Origin: Mannheimia haemolytica
GTDB taxonomy: Bacteria; Pseudomonadota; Gammaproteobacteria; Enterobacterales; Pasteurellaceae
Reading direction: 5' to 3'
Length of the DNA stretch: 64,000 nt
NCBI GenBank assembly: GCA_900638155.1
Contig: LR134495.1
Location: 1,426,001-1,490,000 of the forward strand
The position numbers and the translations under genes were made by a program. The notes beneath the pieces are model-generated. The model was not told where the DNA came from and made no database searches. It was given only the letters and a program-made list of their open reading frames with translations. Shown here in pieces: positions 44,815-53,717 of this stretch (positions are counted from its first letter, which is position 1; each line of letters starts with the position of its first letter).

Positions 44815-45633
44815 CTAAAATAACGCCCAAATCGGTTTACATTCTTGGGGTAATTCCAAACTTCTGCCGAGTTCAATCCAGCCGGTTGGGTAGTGGAAAT
44901 CAGAACCGACCGAGCCATATAAGTCAAACTCTTTTGCCCAGCGGGTCAGTAGCTGCCGTTGGTCGGGTGTTTGTCCACAACCTGATACTTCTATGCCATC
45001 GCCTCCGGCTTGTTTGAAATCTGCGATTAAACGGCGAACCCAACGAGCGGTCATTTTATAACGTAATGGGTGAGCAATCGAAATCACACCGCCTGCGGTG
45101 TGGGTAACATTCACCGCTTCTTCTAAACTACTCCATCTCGGTTTAACATAGGCAGGCTTCCCCATTCCCAAATAACGCTTGAAGGCGTGTTCAATATTGC
45201 GAACATAGCCCTGCTCATACAAAAAACGCCCATAATGAGCCCGAGTCACTTCGCCTGTTGCCAAGGCTTTTGCCCCTTCATAAGCATTCGCAATCCCGAC
45301 TTTTGCTAATTTTTCGCCAATTTCGACCGCTCGCTCTTCCCTTAATTGGGCTTGATTGTCCAAAAAACTCACCAATTCCTCGTTGTTTTCATCAATATTC
45401 AACGCCGCAAGATGAATGCTTTTTTCTTGCCATAAAATTGAGATTTCCACCCCGGAGATAAACTCAAGCGGTTGATTTTGGGCAAAATTTTTCGCCTCTC
45501 TAATGCCCGAAATCGTATCGTGATCGGTTAAAGCTAACATTGTTACCCCTTGCTCCACCGCACGTTGAACCAATTCAGTCGGGGAAAGTACACCATCAGA
45601 GGCGGTACTGTGGGCATGTAAATCATATTTCAT
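44815..45633 (-). CDS. rnm: PHP-domain 5'-3' exoribonuclease RNase AM (YciV/TrpH)
   Basis: A 272-residue PHP-family phosphoesterase. Metal-binding motifs are YDLHAHSTASDG (residues 3-14), ALTDHDTISGI, EFISGVEISI (Glu), SIAHPLRY and GSDFHYP. E. coli YciV (293 residues) removes 5' nucleotides in maturation of rRNAs and other short RNAs and acts on 3',5'-bisphosphates. Older annotations call it TrpH. It is 11 nt downstream of the UDG-fold gene, forming an sbcB-UDG-rnm unit. Confidence 0.9.
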   Translation of the reverse strand: MKYDLHAHSTASDGVLSPTELVQRAVEQGVTMLALTDHDTISGIREAKNFAQNQPLEFISGVEISILWQEKSIHLAALNIDENNEELVSFLDNQAQLREERAVEIGEKLAKVGIANAYEGAKALATGEVTRAHYGRFLYEQGYVRNIEHAFKRYLGMGKPAYVKPRWSSLEEAVNVTHTAGGVISIAHPLRYKMTARWVRRLIADFKQAGGDGIEVSGCGQTPDQRQLLTRWAKEFDLYGSVGSDFHYPTGWIELGRSLELPQECKPIWALF

Positions 45634-45644
45634 TTTATTTATCC

Positions 45645-46244
45645 TTAAATTAAGCTGGCAGTCCTAAAAAATTGGCGATAGGCTTCGGTTTTGTTGGCTA
45701 AGCTGAGTGGGTAAGCTCTCGAAGTCGAAGGCAGACGATATAAATAAAGTTCTCTTGTAGCGGAATAAGGATAGACCACACATTCGTTGGTTTTCGGTGC
45801 TTTGTGTTTTTCCGGCAATAAACCGAGCAATGTATCGGTTGCCAAACCACCTGTGGTAAATAACCATTTTAGTTTAGGTAATTTGAGCAACAGTTCGTCC
45901 ATATCGATAGGATCAACAATTTTTAAATCTTTATCTGAAGCATTTCCTTTTAAACGAATTGCTGTTTTTGCCGAAGAACAAAGAGCAATGCCCTTTTCTC
46001 GCAAAAATGCCTCAATCCGAACAGGGTCAAAGCGTTTTTCTTCGCCCACTCGGAAATAGTCAGGGTCATCATAAAAAATATTGCCCATAATTCGCCACAT
46101 ATCATTTTGGAAATTCGGGTAATGAAATTCCATACAACGCTTTTCCGATGTTGGGGGAAAAGTGCCGACCATCACCACTGTTGCTTGTTCAGGCAAAATA
46201 GGGTCAAACGGGTGCTGTTCTAGCAGTAAATTATCTATTGTCAT
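45645..46244 (-). CDS. uracil-DNA-glycosylase-fold protein (family 6/HDG-like)
   Basis: A 199-residue protein with the UDG fold. The motif VVMVGTFPPTSEKR near residue 24 and WLFTTGGLATDTLLGL near residue 130 resemble the GSFP and C-terminal loop motifs of the hypoxanthine-DNA glycosylase subfamily. Catalysis on deaminated bases is inferred, not shown. The gene overlaps sbcB by 4 nt (ATGA) and lies upstream of rnm, so a DNA-repair/nucleic-acid context is clear. Confidence 0.75.
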   Translation of the reverse strand: MTIDNLLLEQHPFDPILPEQATVVMVGTFPPTSEKRCMEFHYPNFQNDMWRIMGNIFYDDPDYFRVGEEKRFDPVRIEAFLREKGIALCSSAKTAIRLKGNASDKDLKIVDPIDMDELLLKLPKLKWLFTTGGLATDTLLGLLPEKHKAPKTNECVVYPYSATRELYLYRLPSTSRAYPLSLANKTEAYRQFFRTASLI

Positions 46245-47788
46245 TTCATCAACTCTTTTAACATCTTGAGCTTTTCGGTTTTATCTAGAGGCTGTTCCGC
46301 TACTCTGTTAAGCTCGCTCAGCAATTTTTCATCTTTTGCAACATTTTGACCATAAATGACCGCTTGTTGTTGCGAAATCAGCTCTGCGTAAGCGGTCAAG
46401 TTTTCCAATAATTTTACCTTTGCCGGATTATCATGATGTTGTTGGAACAAGTCGTCAATCGATTGGGCGAATTGTTCGGCTTTTGCCTCAATTTGCTGGT
46501 TGCAATGTTTCTGCCATTTGATCTGCTCGGCTCGACTGAGTGTTTGTGGATAGTGCCTTGCTCGGTAATGGAATAGTAACGCCTCTACTCGAGGATCTTC
46601 AAATTTCAAGCCGTGGTTGGCTAAATCTTCAGGCGGTAGCGTGCGTAAAATCGCCATATTATTTTTATCCGCAGGCGAGAAAAAGCCATCATACAAAGTG
46701 GTTTCTACATTGGTCGCCGGCTCAAACGTGCGTTCTTCATTAAAAATTTCAATCACTTTTTCCCGAACGAGCGATTTCTGTGCTTTTAAGGTTTTCAAAT
46801 TTTCCAAACATAAAGCTCTGTCTATGCCTAAACGCTCTGCATTTTCAGGCAGTAAGGTTTTTGCCGGTGCTAAAATCGGACATTTATTGATATGCACTAA
46901 TTTTAACGGCACAGGTAGCTCATTTTCGGCTAATTCATCTCGTTTGGTGTATAAGCGTTGGCGTAAAACCTCCGCATTTTCAGTCAATAAACCATTCATA
47001 TCGCCCGATAAATCACACACAATTACGGCGTTTTGGTTAGTTGGGTGCCAAGCAAGCGGCACAACCCAAGCGGTATTGCCCCGATAATTGCCCAGCATAC
47101 CGGAAACGTGTACAAGCGGTGTCATTTCGCCGGTGTCAATTAACTTCTCCACTTCTTTTTTACTGCGTAAATTAAAGAAAAAATCGAACAGTTTCGGCTG
47201 TTTTTGCTTAATTAATTTTGCCATTGCAATGGTGGCATATACATCGGACATCGCATCGTGTGCATTTTCGTGAGCAATGCCATTGGCTTTGGTAAGATTT
47301 TCCAACTTAAAACTCGGCATACCCGCTTCGTCTGTTGGCCACTCAATACCATCAGGTCGTAACGCATAGCAGGCACGCACTAAATCCAATAAATCCCAAC
47401 GTGAATTGCCGTTTTTCCAGCTATATTCATAAGGATCGTAAAAATTGCGGAAGAAGGTATAACGGGTCATCTCATCATCATAACGAATATTGTTATAACC
47501 GATAGTACAAGTATTCGCTCGGCTAAATTCAGCGTGAATTCGGGCTGCAAATTCCGGCTCAGATACACCTTCAGCGTTACATTGTTGCGGTGTAATCCCG
47601 GTAACCATCACCGCTTCGGGGCTGGGTAAATAATCCGGCGTTTGCTTACAAAAAAACATTACCGGTTCACCGATAATATTAAAATCCGCATCGGTTCGAA
47701 TACCGGCAAATTGTGCCGGACGATCTAACACCGGACTTACGCCGAAACTTTCATAATCGTAAAAGAAAAAAGAGAATTTATCGCTCAT
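46241..47788 (-). CDS. sbcB: exodeoxyribonuclease I
   Basis: A 515-residue single-strand 3'-5' exonuclease, longer than E. coli ExoI (475). The DEDDh exonuclease domain starts FFFYDYESFG (ExoI motif Asp, Glu), has TIGYNNIRYDDEMTRYTF (ExoII) and AHDAMSDVYATIAMAKL (ExoIII His, Asp); the SH3-like and C-terminal helical domains follow. It binds the SSB tail and acts in recombination and mismatch repair. It is the first gene of a unit with the UDG-fold gene and rnm. The extra length is at the C-terminal helical part. Confidence 0.95.
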   Translation of the reverse strand: MSDKFSFFFYDYESFGVSPVLDRPAQFAGIRTDADFNIIGEPVMFFCKQTPDYLPSPEAVMVTGITPQQCNAEGVSEPEFAARIHAEFSRANTCTIGYNNIRYDDEMTRYTFFRNFYDPYEYSWKNGNSRWDLLDLVRACYALRPDGIEWPTDEAGMPSFKLENLTKANGIAHENAHDAMSDVYATIAMAKLIKQKQPKLFDFFFNLRSKKEVEKLIDTGEMTPLVHVSGMLGNYRGNTAWVVPLAWHPTNQNAVIVCDLSGDMNGLLTENAEVLRQRLYTKRDELAENELPVPLKLVHINKCPILAPAKTLLPENAERLGIDRALCLENLKTLKAQKSLVREKVIEIFNEERTFEPATNVETTLYDGFFSPADKNNMAILRTLPPEDLANHGLKFEDPRVEALLFHYRARHYPQTLSRAEQIKWQKHCNQQIEAKAEQFAQSIDDLFQQHHDNPAKVKLLENLTAYAELISQQQAVIYGQNVAKDEKLLSELNRVAEQPLDKTEKLKMLKELMK

Positions 47789-47850
47789 TCGTTCAATTTG
47801 TTAGAAAAAATTGGGGTGATTGTAGCACAGTAAGGCAGAAAGGAGGGAAT

Positions 47851-47883
47851 ACAAGCGGTCAATTTCCGTTAGAAATTTGCAAA
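47851..47883 (+). repeat. extended uptake signal sequence (representative)
   Basis: ACAAGCGGT at 47851-47859, then GCAAA starting at 47879, with an AT-rich spacer of 19 nt. The same spacing is found at many other copies (for example 17240, 26810, 38760, 42000, 53667). It represents the Apl-type DNA uptake sequence of this clade. Confidence 0.85.
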
Positions 47884-47892
47884 TGCTAAAAT

Positions 47893-48070
47893 AAAAAAAA
47901 GCCCCTAATCAAAAAAAGCGAAAAGGGGCGGAGGTCTTACCTAAGGAAATATGAAAAAAACTTGCATAAATCTGTTACATATACTCAGACTGCCTAACTG
48001 AACGAAAGTTCATTAAAAAATAAAAAATTTTTTAACACCAAGCAAAATCAGATTTAACTACTTGCAATGC
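47893..48070 (-). ncRNA. candidate small RNA ending in a strong terminator, upstream of sbcB
   Basis: On the minus strand GCCCCT...AGGGGC (47924-47929 with 47901-47906) is followed by eight T (47893-47900), a textbook terminator. No minus-strand gene lies between it and epmB 1.7 kb away, so it needs its own transcript. A TATATA hexamer at 48072-48077 could be the -10, giving an RNA of about 170 nt that includes a TGAAC-TTTC-GTTCA hairpin (48000-48013) and a U-rich stretch. The 5' end is uncertain. Confidence 0.4.
47951..48001 (+). CDS. possible 16-residue leader ORF ahead of asnS
   Basis: ATG at 47951 with CTAAGGAAAT in front encodes MKKTCINLLHILRLPN and stops at 48001, directly followed by the small hairpin TGAAC-GAAA-GTTCA. 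It lies about 190 nt upstream of asnS. It has two Asn codons, one of them last. A leader peptide is conceivable, but it also lies antisense to the small-RNA candidate, and nothing proves translation. Confidence 0.2.
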   Translation: MKKTCINLLHILRLPN

Positions 48071-48190
48071 TTATATAGACTCACAAATTTGCAAATAATT
48101 CCGTAAAATTATTATATTTCCCCCTATTTTCTTGTAGAATACGGAACGTTTCTTATATTAAAACTCACAATAAAGAATTTGAGGTATTCA

Positions 48191-49594
48191 ATGTCTAAAT
48201 TTCCAACAATTTCGGAAATCCTATCCGGCAAAGTAGCGGTAGGTGAAGAAGCGACAGTGCGTGGTTGGGTGCGTACCCGCCGTGATTCAAAAGCCGGTTT
48301 ATCATTCTTGAGCGTTTACGATGGTTCTTGCTTTGACCCAATTCAAGCGATTATTAATAACGATCTACCAAATTATAATGACGAAGTATTACGTTTAACC
48401 GCAGGTTGCTCTGTGGTGGTGACCGGTAAAGTTGTGGAATCTCCTGCTGAAGGTCAAGCCGTTGAATTACAAGCAAGTAAAGTGGAAGTGCTTGGTTGGG
48501 TGGAAGATCCTGACACCTACCCAATGGCAGCGAAACGCCACTCTATCGAATATTTACGTGAGGTTGCTCACCTACGCCCTCGTACGAACTTAATTGGTGC
48601 GGTTGCTCGTGTTCGCCACTGTTTAGCTCAAGCAATCCACCGTTTCTTCCACGAACAAGGTTTCTATTGGGTTGCTACACCTGTAATTACCGCTTCAGAT
48701 ACCGAAGGTGCAGGTGAAATGTTCCGTGTTTCTACACTGGATTTAGAAAATCTACCTCGTGGTGAAAACGGCAAAGTGGATTTTAACCAAGATTTCTTCG
48801 GTAAAGAATCGTTCTTAACTGTATCCGGTCAGTTAAATGCCGAAACTTATGCGTGTGCTTTAAGTAAAGTTTATACTTTCGGCCCGACATTCCGTGCAGA
48901 AAACTCAAACACTACCCGCCACTTAGCAGAATTTTGGATGATGGAGCCGGAAGTTGCTTTTGCCGACTTAAACGACAATGCAAAATTAGCCGAAGATATG
49001 CTGAAATATGTGTTTAAAGCAGTGCTTGCAGAACGTAAAGACGATATGGAGTTTTTCGTTAAACACGTGGATAAAGATGCGATTAGTCGTTTAGAAAACT
49101 TCATCAATTCGCCGTTTGCTCAAGTGGATTACACCGATGCGATTGAGATCTTATTGAAATCAGGCAAAGAATTTGAATTCCCTGTGTCTTGGGGGATCGA
49201 CCTTTCCTCTGAACACGAGCGTTTCTTAGCCGAAGAACATTTTAAATCGCCGGTGGTCGTGAAAAACTATCCAAAAGATATTAAAGCCTTCTATATGCGT
49301 TTAAATGATGACGGCAAAACAGTTGCTGCAATGGACGTTTTAGCCCCGGAAATCGGTGAAATCATCGGTGGTTCTCAACGTGAAGAACGTTTAGAAGTAT
49401 TAGATAAGCGTATGAATGAAATGGGCTTAAACCCTGAAGATTACTGGTGGTATCGTGATTTACGTAAATACGGTACGGTGCCTCACTCAGGTTTTGGTTT
49501 AGGTTTCGAGCGTTTAATCGTGTATGTGACCGGTTTACAAAACATTCGTGATGTAATCCCATTCCCTCGTGCTCCACGAAATGCAAACTTCTAA
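48191..49594 (+). CDS. asnS: asparaginyl-tRNA synthetase
   Basis: A 467-residue class IIb synthetase (E. coli 466). The N-terminal OB-fold anticodon-binding domain spans about residues 15-110 ([20 protein letters not shown]). The catalytic domain has motif 2 in [20 protein letters not shown] and motif 3 in [20 protein letters not shown] at the C-terminus. The frame is open 12 nt further upstream, but the ATG at 48191 follows TTGAGGT and matches the family N-terminus MSKFPTI. The 400-nt upstream region holds the small-RNA candidate and a possible leader ORF. Confidence 0.97.
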   Translation: MSKFPTISEILSGKVAVGEEATVRGWVRTRRDSKAGLSFLSVYDGSCFDPIQAIINNDLPNYNDEVLRLTAGCSVVVTGKVVESPAEGQAVELQASKVEVLGWVEDPDTYPMAAKRHSIEYLREVAHLRPRTNLIGAVARVRHCLAQAIHRFFHEQGFYWVATPVITASDTEGAGEMFRVSTLDLENLPRGENGKVDFNQDFFGKESFLTVSGQLNAETYACALSKVYTFGPTFRAENSNTTRHLAEFWMMEPEVAFADLNDNAKLAEDMLKYVFKAVLAERKDDMEFFVKHVDKDAISRLENFINSPFAQVDYTDAIEILLKSGKEFEFPVSWGIDLSSEHERFLAEEHFKSPVVVKNYPKDIKAFYMRLNDDGKTVAAMDVLAPEIGEIIGGSQREERLEVLDKRMNEMGLNPEDYWWYRDLRKYGTVPHSGFGLGFERLIVYVTGLQNIRDVIPFPRAPRNANF

Positions 49595-49618
49595 TTTGCA
49601 AAAAAGTTAGAAAATTTA

Positions 49619-49634
49619 ACCGCTTGCAAGCGGT
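49619..49634. repeat. two fused, head-to-head uptake signals
   Basis: ACCGCTTGCAAGCGGT is a perfect 16-bp palindrome made from two opposed uptake-signal cores sharing their central bases. Confidence 0.8.
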
Positions 49635-49635
49635 C

Positions 49636-49674
49636 AAAAAAGGCGAAAATTTTACCATTTTCGCCTTTTGTTTT
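49636..49674. terminator. bidirectional terminator between asnS and epmB
   Basis: AAAAGGCGAAAAT and ATTTTCGCCTTTT arms with a short loop; T-rich on both strands. It serves the convergent asnS and epmB. Confidence 0.8.
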
Positions 49675-49683
49675 CTGTTTAAA

Positions 49684-50676
49684 CTAGCCTTTCAAGGTTT
49701 TATTTGGCTCTTTCGCTATTTCTCTTGCCAGCTTTGGCACAAGATAGCCTGAAGTGATACGCTGTAATTCTCGGTAAATCTCACCAGCCTGTTCATCTTC
49801 AATATAGAAATGGCTCGCCCCTGCCACTTTATCAAATAAATGCAAATAGTAAGGCAAAATCCCATATTCAAAAAGTTTATCACTTAACCTTTTTAAAGTT
49901 TGAGCATTATCATTTATCCCTTTTAACATCACTGATTGATTCAGCAGTACAACGCCAGCTTTTTTCAGTTGAGCCATTTTGTTCGCAAAAACAGCATCAA
50001 TTTCATTGGCGTGATTAATATGGGTAACCAACACCACATTCAAGCGAGATTTTGATAACCGTTCACATAATTCTGTCGTAATTCGATTGGGAATAACGAC
50101 CGGCAAGCGTGAATGAATACGCAGGGTTTTGATATGCGAAATCTGCTCTAATTGCGTTAATATCCAATCTAATTCCTGATCTTTTGCCATTAGCGGATCA
50201 CCACCGGACAGAATCACTTCCTCCAGCTCGGGATGCTCAGCAATATAAGTTAGTCCCTGTTGCCACACAGCTTTACCACTTTTCACTTCCTCATAAGGGA
50301 AATGACGGCGGAAACAGTAACGGCAGTTAATCGCACAACTGTTTTTAAGCATAAATAACAAACGGTTGTGGTATTTATGTAAAATATTCGGTGCCGGGCT
50401 TTGTTGCTCTTCCAATGGATCTACCACAAACCCCTCTGCCTCAATAAATTCCGCCTGTGACGACATTGCTTGCAAAAAAAGCGGATCGTTCGGATTACCC
50501 TTTTCCATTTTTTCGGCAAATGCTCTTGGCACTCGAAGAGCAAATAATTTACGGGCAGCTATATCGCCCTCAAAATCATTTGGATTGAGTTCAAGAAATT
50601 GCAATAAGTCGATAGAGTTATTAAAGGCTTGAGCCAGTTCGGTTAGCCAAAGAGGTTTGATTTGAATTGGTTGCAT
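49684..50676 (-). CDS. epmB: EF-P beta-lysylation protein (lysine 2,3-aminomutase-like)
   Basis: A 330-residue radical-SAM, PLP-dependent enzyme (E. coli EpmB is 342). The cluster motif CX3CX2C is SCAINCRYCFRRHFPY. SGGDPLMAKD and RIHSRLPVVIPNRIT contact SAM, and the PLP lysine lies in the C-terminal segment after HLFDKVAGASHFY. It converts S-alpha-lysine to R-beta-lysine, which EpmA attaches to EF-P Lys34. The efp gene is 0.8 kb away on the opposite strand with one exported-protein gene between. Only genC (EpmA) is missing locally. Confidence 0.94.
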   Translation of the reverse strand: MQPIQIKPLWLTELAQAFNNSIDLLQFLELNPNDFEGDIAARKLFALRVPRAFAEKMEKGNPNDPLFLQAMSSQAEFIEAEGFVVDPLEEQQSPAPNILHKYHNRLLFMLKNSCAINCRYCFRRHFPYEEVKSGKAVWQQGLTYIAEHPELEEVILSGGDPLMAKDQELDWILTQLEQISHIKTLRIHSRLPVVIPNRITTELCERLSKSRLNVVLVTHINHANEIDAVFANKMAQLKKAGVVLLNQSVMLKGINDNAQTLKRLSDKLFEYGILPYYLHLFDKVAGASHFYIEDEQAGEIYRELQRITSGYLVPKLAREIAKEPNKTLKG

Positions 50677-50688
50677 TTAATATGGTGG

Positions 50689-50708
50689 GGGCAAGTTTTA
50701 ACTTGCCC
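50689..50708. repeat. perfect hairpin between epmB and the exported-protein gene
   Basis: GGGCAAGTT and AACTTGCCC (50689-50697, 50700-50708) with a TT loop. No T-tract on the minus strand, so it is a hairpin or small intergenic palindrome rather than a canonical terminator. Confidence 0.5.
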
Positions 50709-50721
50709 ACTAATAAAGTTG

Positions 50722-51291
50722 TTAAGGAAGTAAATTACATTGTAGCGGTGTGCCATTCGGGTTTACCATCACCACAGGTGGTGTTTGCCCCGGTTGAGCC
50801 GCTGCTAAATATTGCACGCCTGAAATACAATAACGGCGATAACCATCGGTTTTTTCCACTAAAAACGGATCAATTTGACCGCCAATGCTCTTGAATTCTG
50901 CAATAGCCGGAGCTACCCCACTTGCAACATTTTGTGCAGAATTGACCGCTTGTGCACTTGTATCCGCAGGCTGGCTTGGCTGATTTGCGTGTGCATTCGA
51001 TGACATCATATCACCTAGAATATAACCGGCGGCGGCTCCCATCGCCACATTCGCCATCGTGCTGCCTTGACGCACTTGTGGTTGAGCAGTTGCACTGTTT
51101 GGTGTGTTCGCAAAAGTAGCATCTTTTTGCTGCGTTTGCTGGTTTGTGGTTGATTTTTGAGAAGCCACTGGCTTAGTTACTACCGCCCTTGACGGGCTAA
51201 CTGAGCGGAAACTCCCGCCTCCACGCTTTGCCTCTGCAACAGTTGCAACAGAAACGGCTAAAATCGCAGAAAGGGTAATCAGTTTTTTCAT
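50722..51291 (-). CDS. exported low-complexity protein of unknown function
   Basis: A 189-residue protein with a Sec signal (about 1-21, cleavage after AEA) and a mature region rich in Ser, Gln, Thr and Ala (residues 22-110) with a Gly/Ala hydrophobic patch MANVAMGAAAGYILGDMM. The C-terminal part has two cysteines (RRYCISGVQYL and QCNLLP) that could form a disulfide. No family is recognised. The ATG at 51291 is preferred because AAAAGGA is too close to the ATG at 51297. It is divergent from efp. Confidence 0.7.
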   Translation of the reverse strand: MKKLITLSAILAVSVATVAEAKRGGGSFRSVSPSRAVVTKPVASQKSTTNQQTQQKDATFANTPNSATAQPQVRQGSTMANVAMGAAAGYILGDMMSSNAHANQPSQPADTSAQAVNSAQNVASGVAPAIAEFKSIGGQIDPFLVEKTDGYRRYCISGVQYLAAAQPGQTPPVVMVNPNGTPLQCNLLP

Positions 51292-51390
51292 TCGCATTCC
51301 TTTTAATAAAGTTGAAAAATTATAGCAAAAATCTCAAGAGATCTTTCGCTAATTTTGTGAATTTAGGTTATTATATGGCTCTTTTTGACA

Positions 51391-51409
51391 AACCCAATAG
51401 GGTTGGGTT
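51391..51409. repeat. small hairpin in the efp leader
   Basis: AACCCAA (51391-51397) and TTGGGTT (51403-51409) in the promoter/leader region 47 nt upstream of efp. It may lie in the 5' untranslated region. Confidence 0.35.
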
Positions 51410-51455
51410 CAAAATTTGTTAATTTATTGTTATTTTTTAAATAATTGAGGAAATA

Positions 51456-52022
51456 ATGGCTAGCTACAGCACTAACGACTTTAAAAAAGGTTTAAAATTT
51501 ATTCAAGATGGCGAACCTTGTGTAATCGTTGAAAACGAATTCGTAAAACCGGGTAAAGGTCAAGCATTTACCCGTACTAAAATCCGTAAATTAATCTCCG
51601 GTAAAGTATTAGAAATCAACTTCAAATCAGGCACTTCCGTTGAAGCGGCTGATGTAGTAGATTCTAACTACAACTACTCTTACAGCGATGGCGATTTCTG
51701 GTACTTTATGCACCCAGAAACCTTTGAACAAATCTCGGTAGATGAAAAAGCTTTAGGCGACAACGTAAAATGGTTGGTTGATAACGCAGAATGTATCGTT
51801 ACTTTATGGAACGGTTCAGCGATTGCAGTCACACCACCAAACTTCGTTGAGTTAGAAATCGTTGAAACCGACCCGGGCTTAAAAGGCGATACCGCAGGTA
51901 CAGGTGGTAAACCGGCAACATTAAGCACCGGTGCGGTGGTAAACGTACCTTTATTCGTTCAAATCGGTGAAGTTATCCGTGTGGATACCCGTTCAGGCGA
52001 ATATGTTTCTCGCGTAAAATAA
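51456..52022 (+). CDS. efp: translation elongation factor P
   Basis: A 188-residue three-domain OB/KOW protein that enters ribosomes stalled at polyproline and stimulates peptide-bond formation. The modified lysine is Lys34 in the loop KPGKGQAF (residues 31-38). Domains: KOW-like 1-63, OB 2 at 64-127, OB 3 at 128-188. Its beta-lysylation enzyme, EpmB, is encoded nearby, so Lys34 should carry R-beta-lysine. A good ATTGAGGAAAT ribosome-binding site precedes it, and a USS-pair terminator follows. Confidence 0.97.
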   Translation: MASYSTNDFKKGLKFIQDGEPCVIVENEFVKPGKGQAFTRTKIRKLISGKVLEINFKSGTSVEAADVVDSNYNYSYSDGDFWYFMHPETFEQISVDEKALGDNVKWLVDNAECIVTLWNGSAIAVTPPNFVELEIVETDPGLKGDTAGTGGKPATLSTGAVVNVPLFVQIGEVIRVDTRSGEYVSRVK

Positions 52023-52035
52023 TTTAGCTTCTTCT

Positions 52036-52088
52036 ACAAGCGGTCGTTTTTGGTCAATTTTTTGCTAAAAACGACCGCTTGTTTTTTT
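52036..52088. terminator. inverted uptake-signal pair after efp
   Basis: ACAAGCGGTCGTTTTT (52036-52051) and AAAAACGACCGCTTGT (52067-52082) followed by TTTTTTT: terminator of efp, also placed at the end of the convergent LysR gene. Confidence 0.85.
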
Positions 52089-52090
52089 AC

Positions 52091-52981
52091 CTATCCCCTC
52101 AGTAAATCAATTAACGCTTTCAGCAAAGGCGAATGCTGGCGGCGGTTGGGGTAATAGAGATGATAGCCTTCATACTGCATTGCCCAGTCGGTTAGAATCG
52201 GCACAAGGCTGCCGTTATCCAAATCAGTTTGAATACTGTCTTGCGGACTCCAAAGAATACCTAAGCCTTGCTTGGCATAGTGTTGCAGCAAGAAGCCGTT
52301 GTTGGCAGTAAGATTGCCCTGTGGTTGGAATTTGACGATTTTCTTGGTGATCGGATCCCGAAATTCCCACGCCAGAATACCGCCCAGTGTGGCAAGGCGA
52401 TGTTTAAGGCAATAGTGTTCGGTTAAATCAAAGGGCGTTTTCGGCGTGCCGTGTTGTGCCAAATAGTCAGGGCTGGCAGCAGCGGCCATTTTCACATCAG
52501 GCGAAATGCGTAACGCAATCATATCTTTCGCTACATCTGCCCCTAGCCGAATGCCGGCATCAAAACGCTCGGCGACAATATCTACAAAGCGATCTTCCGC
52601 CACCAGTTCCAATGCTACTTCAGGGTAACGTTTGGCAAACTCAGCGAATTTATCTGCCAGCACATCACGAAAAACGTGTTCGTTGCCGTTAATTCTCAGT
52701 GTGCCTTTTAACGCATTGCGAAACTCACTCAGCCCGTTCACTTCTTGGTCGATTTCATCAAACAGCGGTAACAGCCGTTGATACAGCCTCTCCCCTGCCT
52801 CGGTGGTTGAAATGCTACGGGTAGTGCGATGAAACAGCTTGATTTGCAACCGCTCTTCAATCCCCCGAATGCTATGCGACAACGCCGACTGCGACACGCC
52901 CATCTGTGCTGCTGCTTTGGTAAAACTGCTCGTTTGTGCTACCAGTAAAAAGGCTCTTAAATCGTTGAGGTTTTCTTTCAT
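52091..52981 (-). CDS. LysR-family transcriptional regulator
   Basis: A 296-residue LysR-type regulator with HTH at residues 3-62 (NDLRAFLLVAQTSSFTKAAA, MGVSQSALSHSIRGIEERLQ) and an effector-binding domain from about 90. It is divergent from the NAD(P)-binding protein gene 110 nt away, so it probably controls that gene and the NTF2-like gene after it. The protein resembles the CrgA/DsdC-like oxidoreductase regulators. Ligand unknown. Confidence 0.88.
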   Translation of the reverse strand: MKENLNDLRAFLLVAQTSSFTKAAAQMGVSQSALSHSIRGIEERLQIKLFHRTTRSISTTEAGERLYQRLLPLFDEIDQEVNGLSEFRNALKGTLRINGNEHVFRDVLADKFAEFAKRYPEVALELVAEDRFVDIVAERFDAGIRLGADVAKDMIALRISPDVKMAAAASPDYLAQHGTPKTPFDLTEHYCLKHRLATLGGILAWEFRDPITKKIVKFQPQGNLTANNGFLLQHYAKQGLGILWSPQDSIQTDLDNGSLVPILTDWAMQYEGYHLYYPNRRQHSPLLKALIDLLRG

Positions 52982-53091
52982 TTAACCACCTTATTAATGA
53001 ATTTTTCTCATTACTTCAAGCGATTTTACCCTACTAATCAAATGCAATCTACACCGCTATACTGACTTCATTAATTCAATGGAGAAAAACA

Positions 53092-53667
53092 ATGAAACAA
53101 ATCTTAATTTTAGGAGCAAGCGGTAGCCTTGCGAATGTCGTTATTCCTGAACTTCTAAAAGATGATAATGTGCAATTAACTCTTTTCGTCCGTCGTCCAC
53201 AGTCGGTAGCGAAATTTAAAAATAAACGCGTCAAAATCGTACAAGGCGATGTGTTGGATTTCAACGCATTAACCCAAGTGATGCAAGGCATTGATGCCGT
53301 TTACGCCGGGCTTGCCGGCAACTTAAAACCGATGGCAGAAAATGTAGTTAAAGCAATGAATGAAGCCCAAGTAAAACGCTTGGTTTGGATTAGCTCAATG
53401 GGGATTTACGGCGAAACCGGCGAAGATCACGGGGCAATTTTAGAGCCTTACCGCCAATCGGCAGCCGTGATTGAAGCCTCCGAGTTGGATTATACCGTTG
53501 TCCGCCCGGGCTGGTTTACCAACGGTTCGGAAGTGCAATATCAACTGACTCACAAAGGCGAAGCATTCAAAGGGCACAGCGTTTCCCGCAAATCCATTGC
53601 CGATTTTGTAGCTCACATTTTGCGTGAAAACATTGAAATCCGTGAAAGTGTTGGTATTGCAGCCTAA
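53092..53667 (+). CDS. NAD(P)-binding atypical SDR (NmrA/YwnB-like)
   Basis: A 191-residue Rossmann protein. The dinucleotide-binding motif is LILGASGSLANVVIPELL near the N-terminus (GxxGxxx form). IVQGDVLDFNALTQVMQGID and YAGLAGNLKPMAENVVKAM follow, and WISSMGIYGETGED carries the atypical active-site region. No catalytic YxxxK is obvious, so it may be a redox sensor or a quinone/NAD(P)H oxidoreductase. Divergent from a LysR gene that probably controls it. AATGGAG precedes the start. Confidence 0.85.
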   Translation: MKQILILGASGSLANVVIPELLKDDNVQLTLFVRRPQSVAKFKNKRVKIVQGDVLDFNALTQVMQGIDAVYAGLAGNLKPMAENVVKAMNEAQVKRLVWISSMGIYGETGEDHGAILEPYRQSAAVIEASELDYTVVRPGWFTNGSEVQYQLTHKGEAFKGHSVSRKSIADFVAHILRENIEIRESVGIAA

Positions 53668-53717
53668 CAAGCGGTGAAAAACCAAATAAAATTTGCAAAA
53701 ATCAGAAGGAAATCACA

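Noticed and set aside
10800..52090. CRISPR-like repeats from the many AAGCGGT words
   Set aside because: Copies are dispersed and in both orientations, and the core is the family's DNA-uptake signal, not an array with regular spacers.
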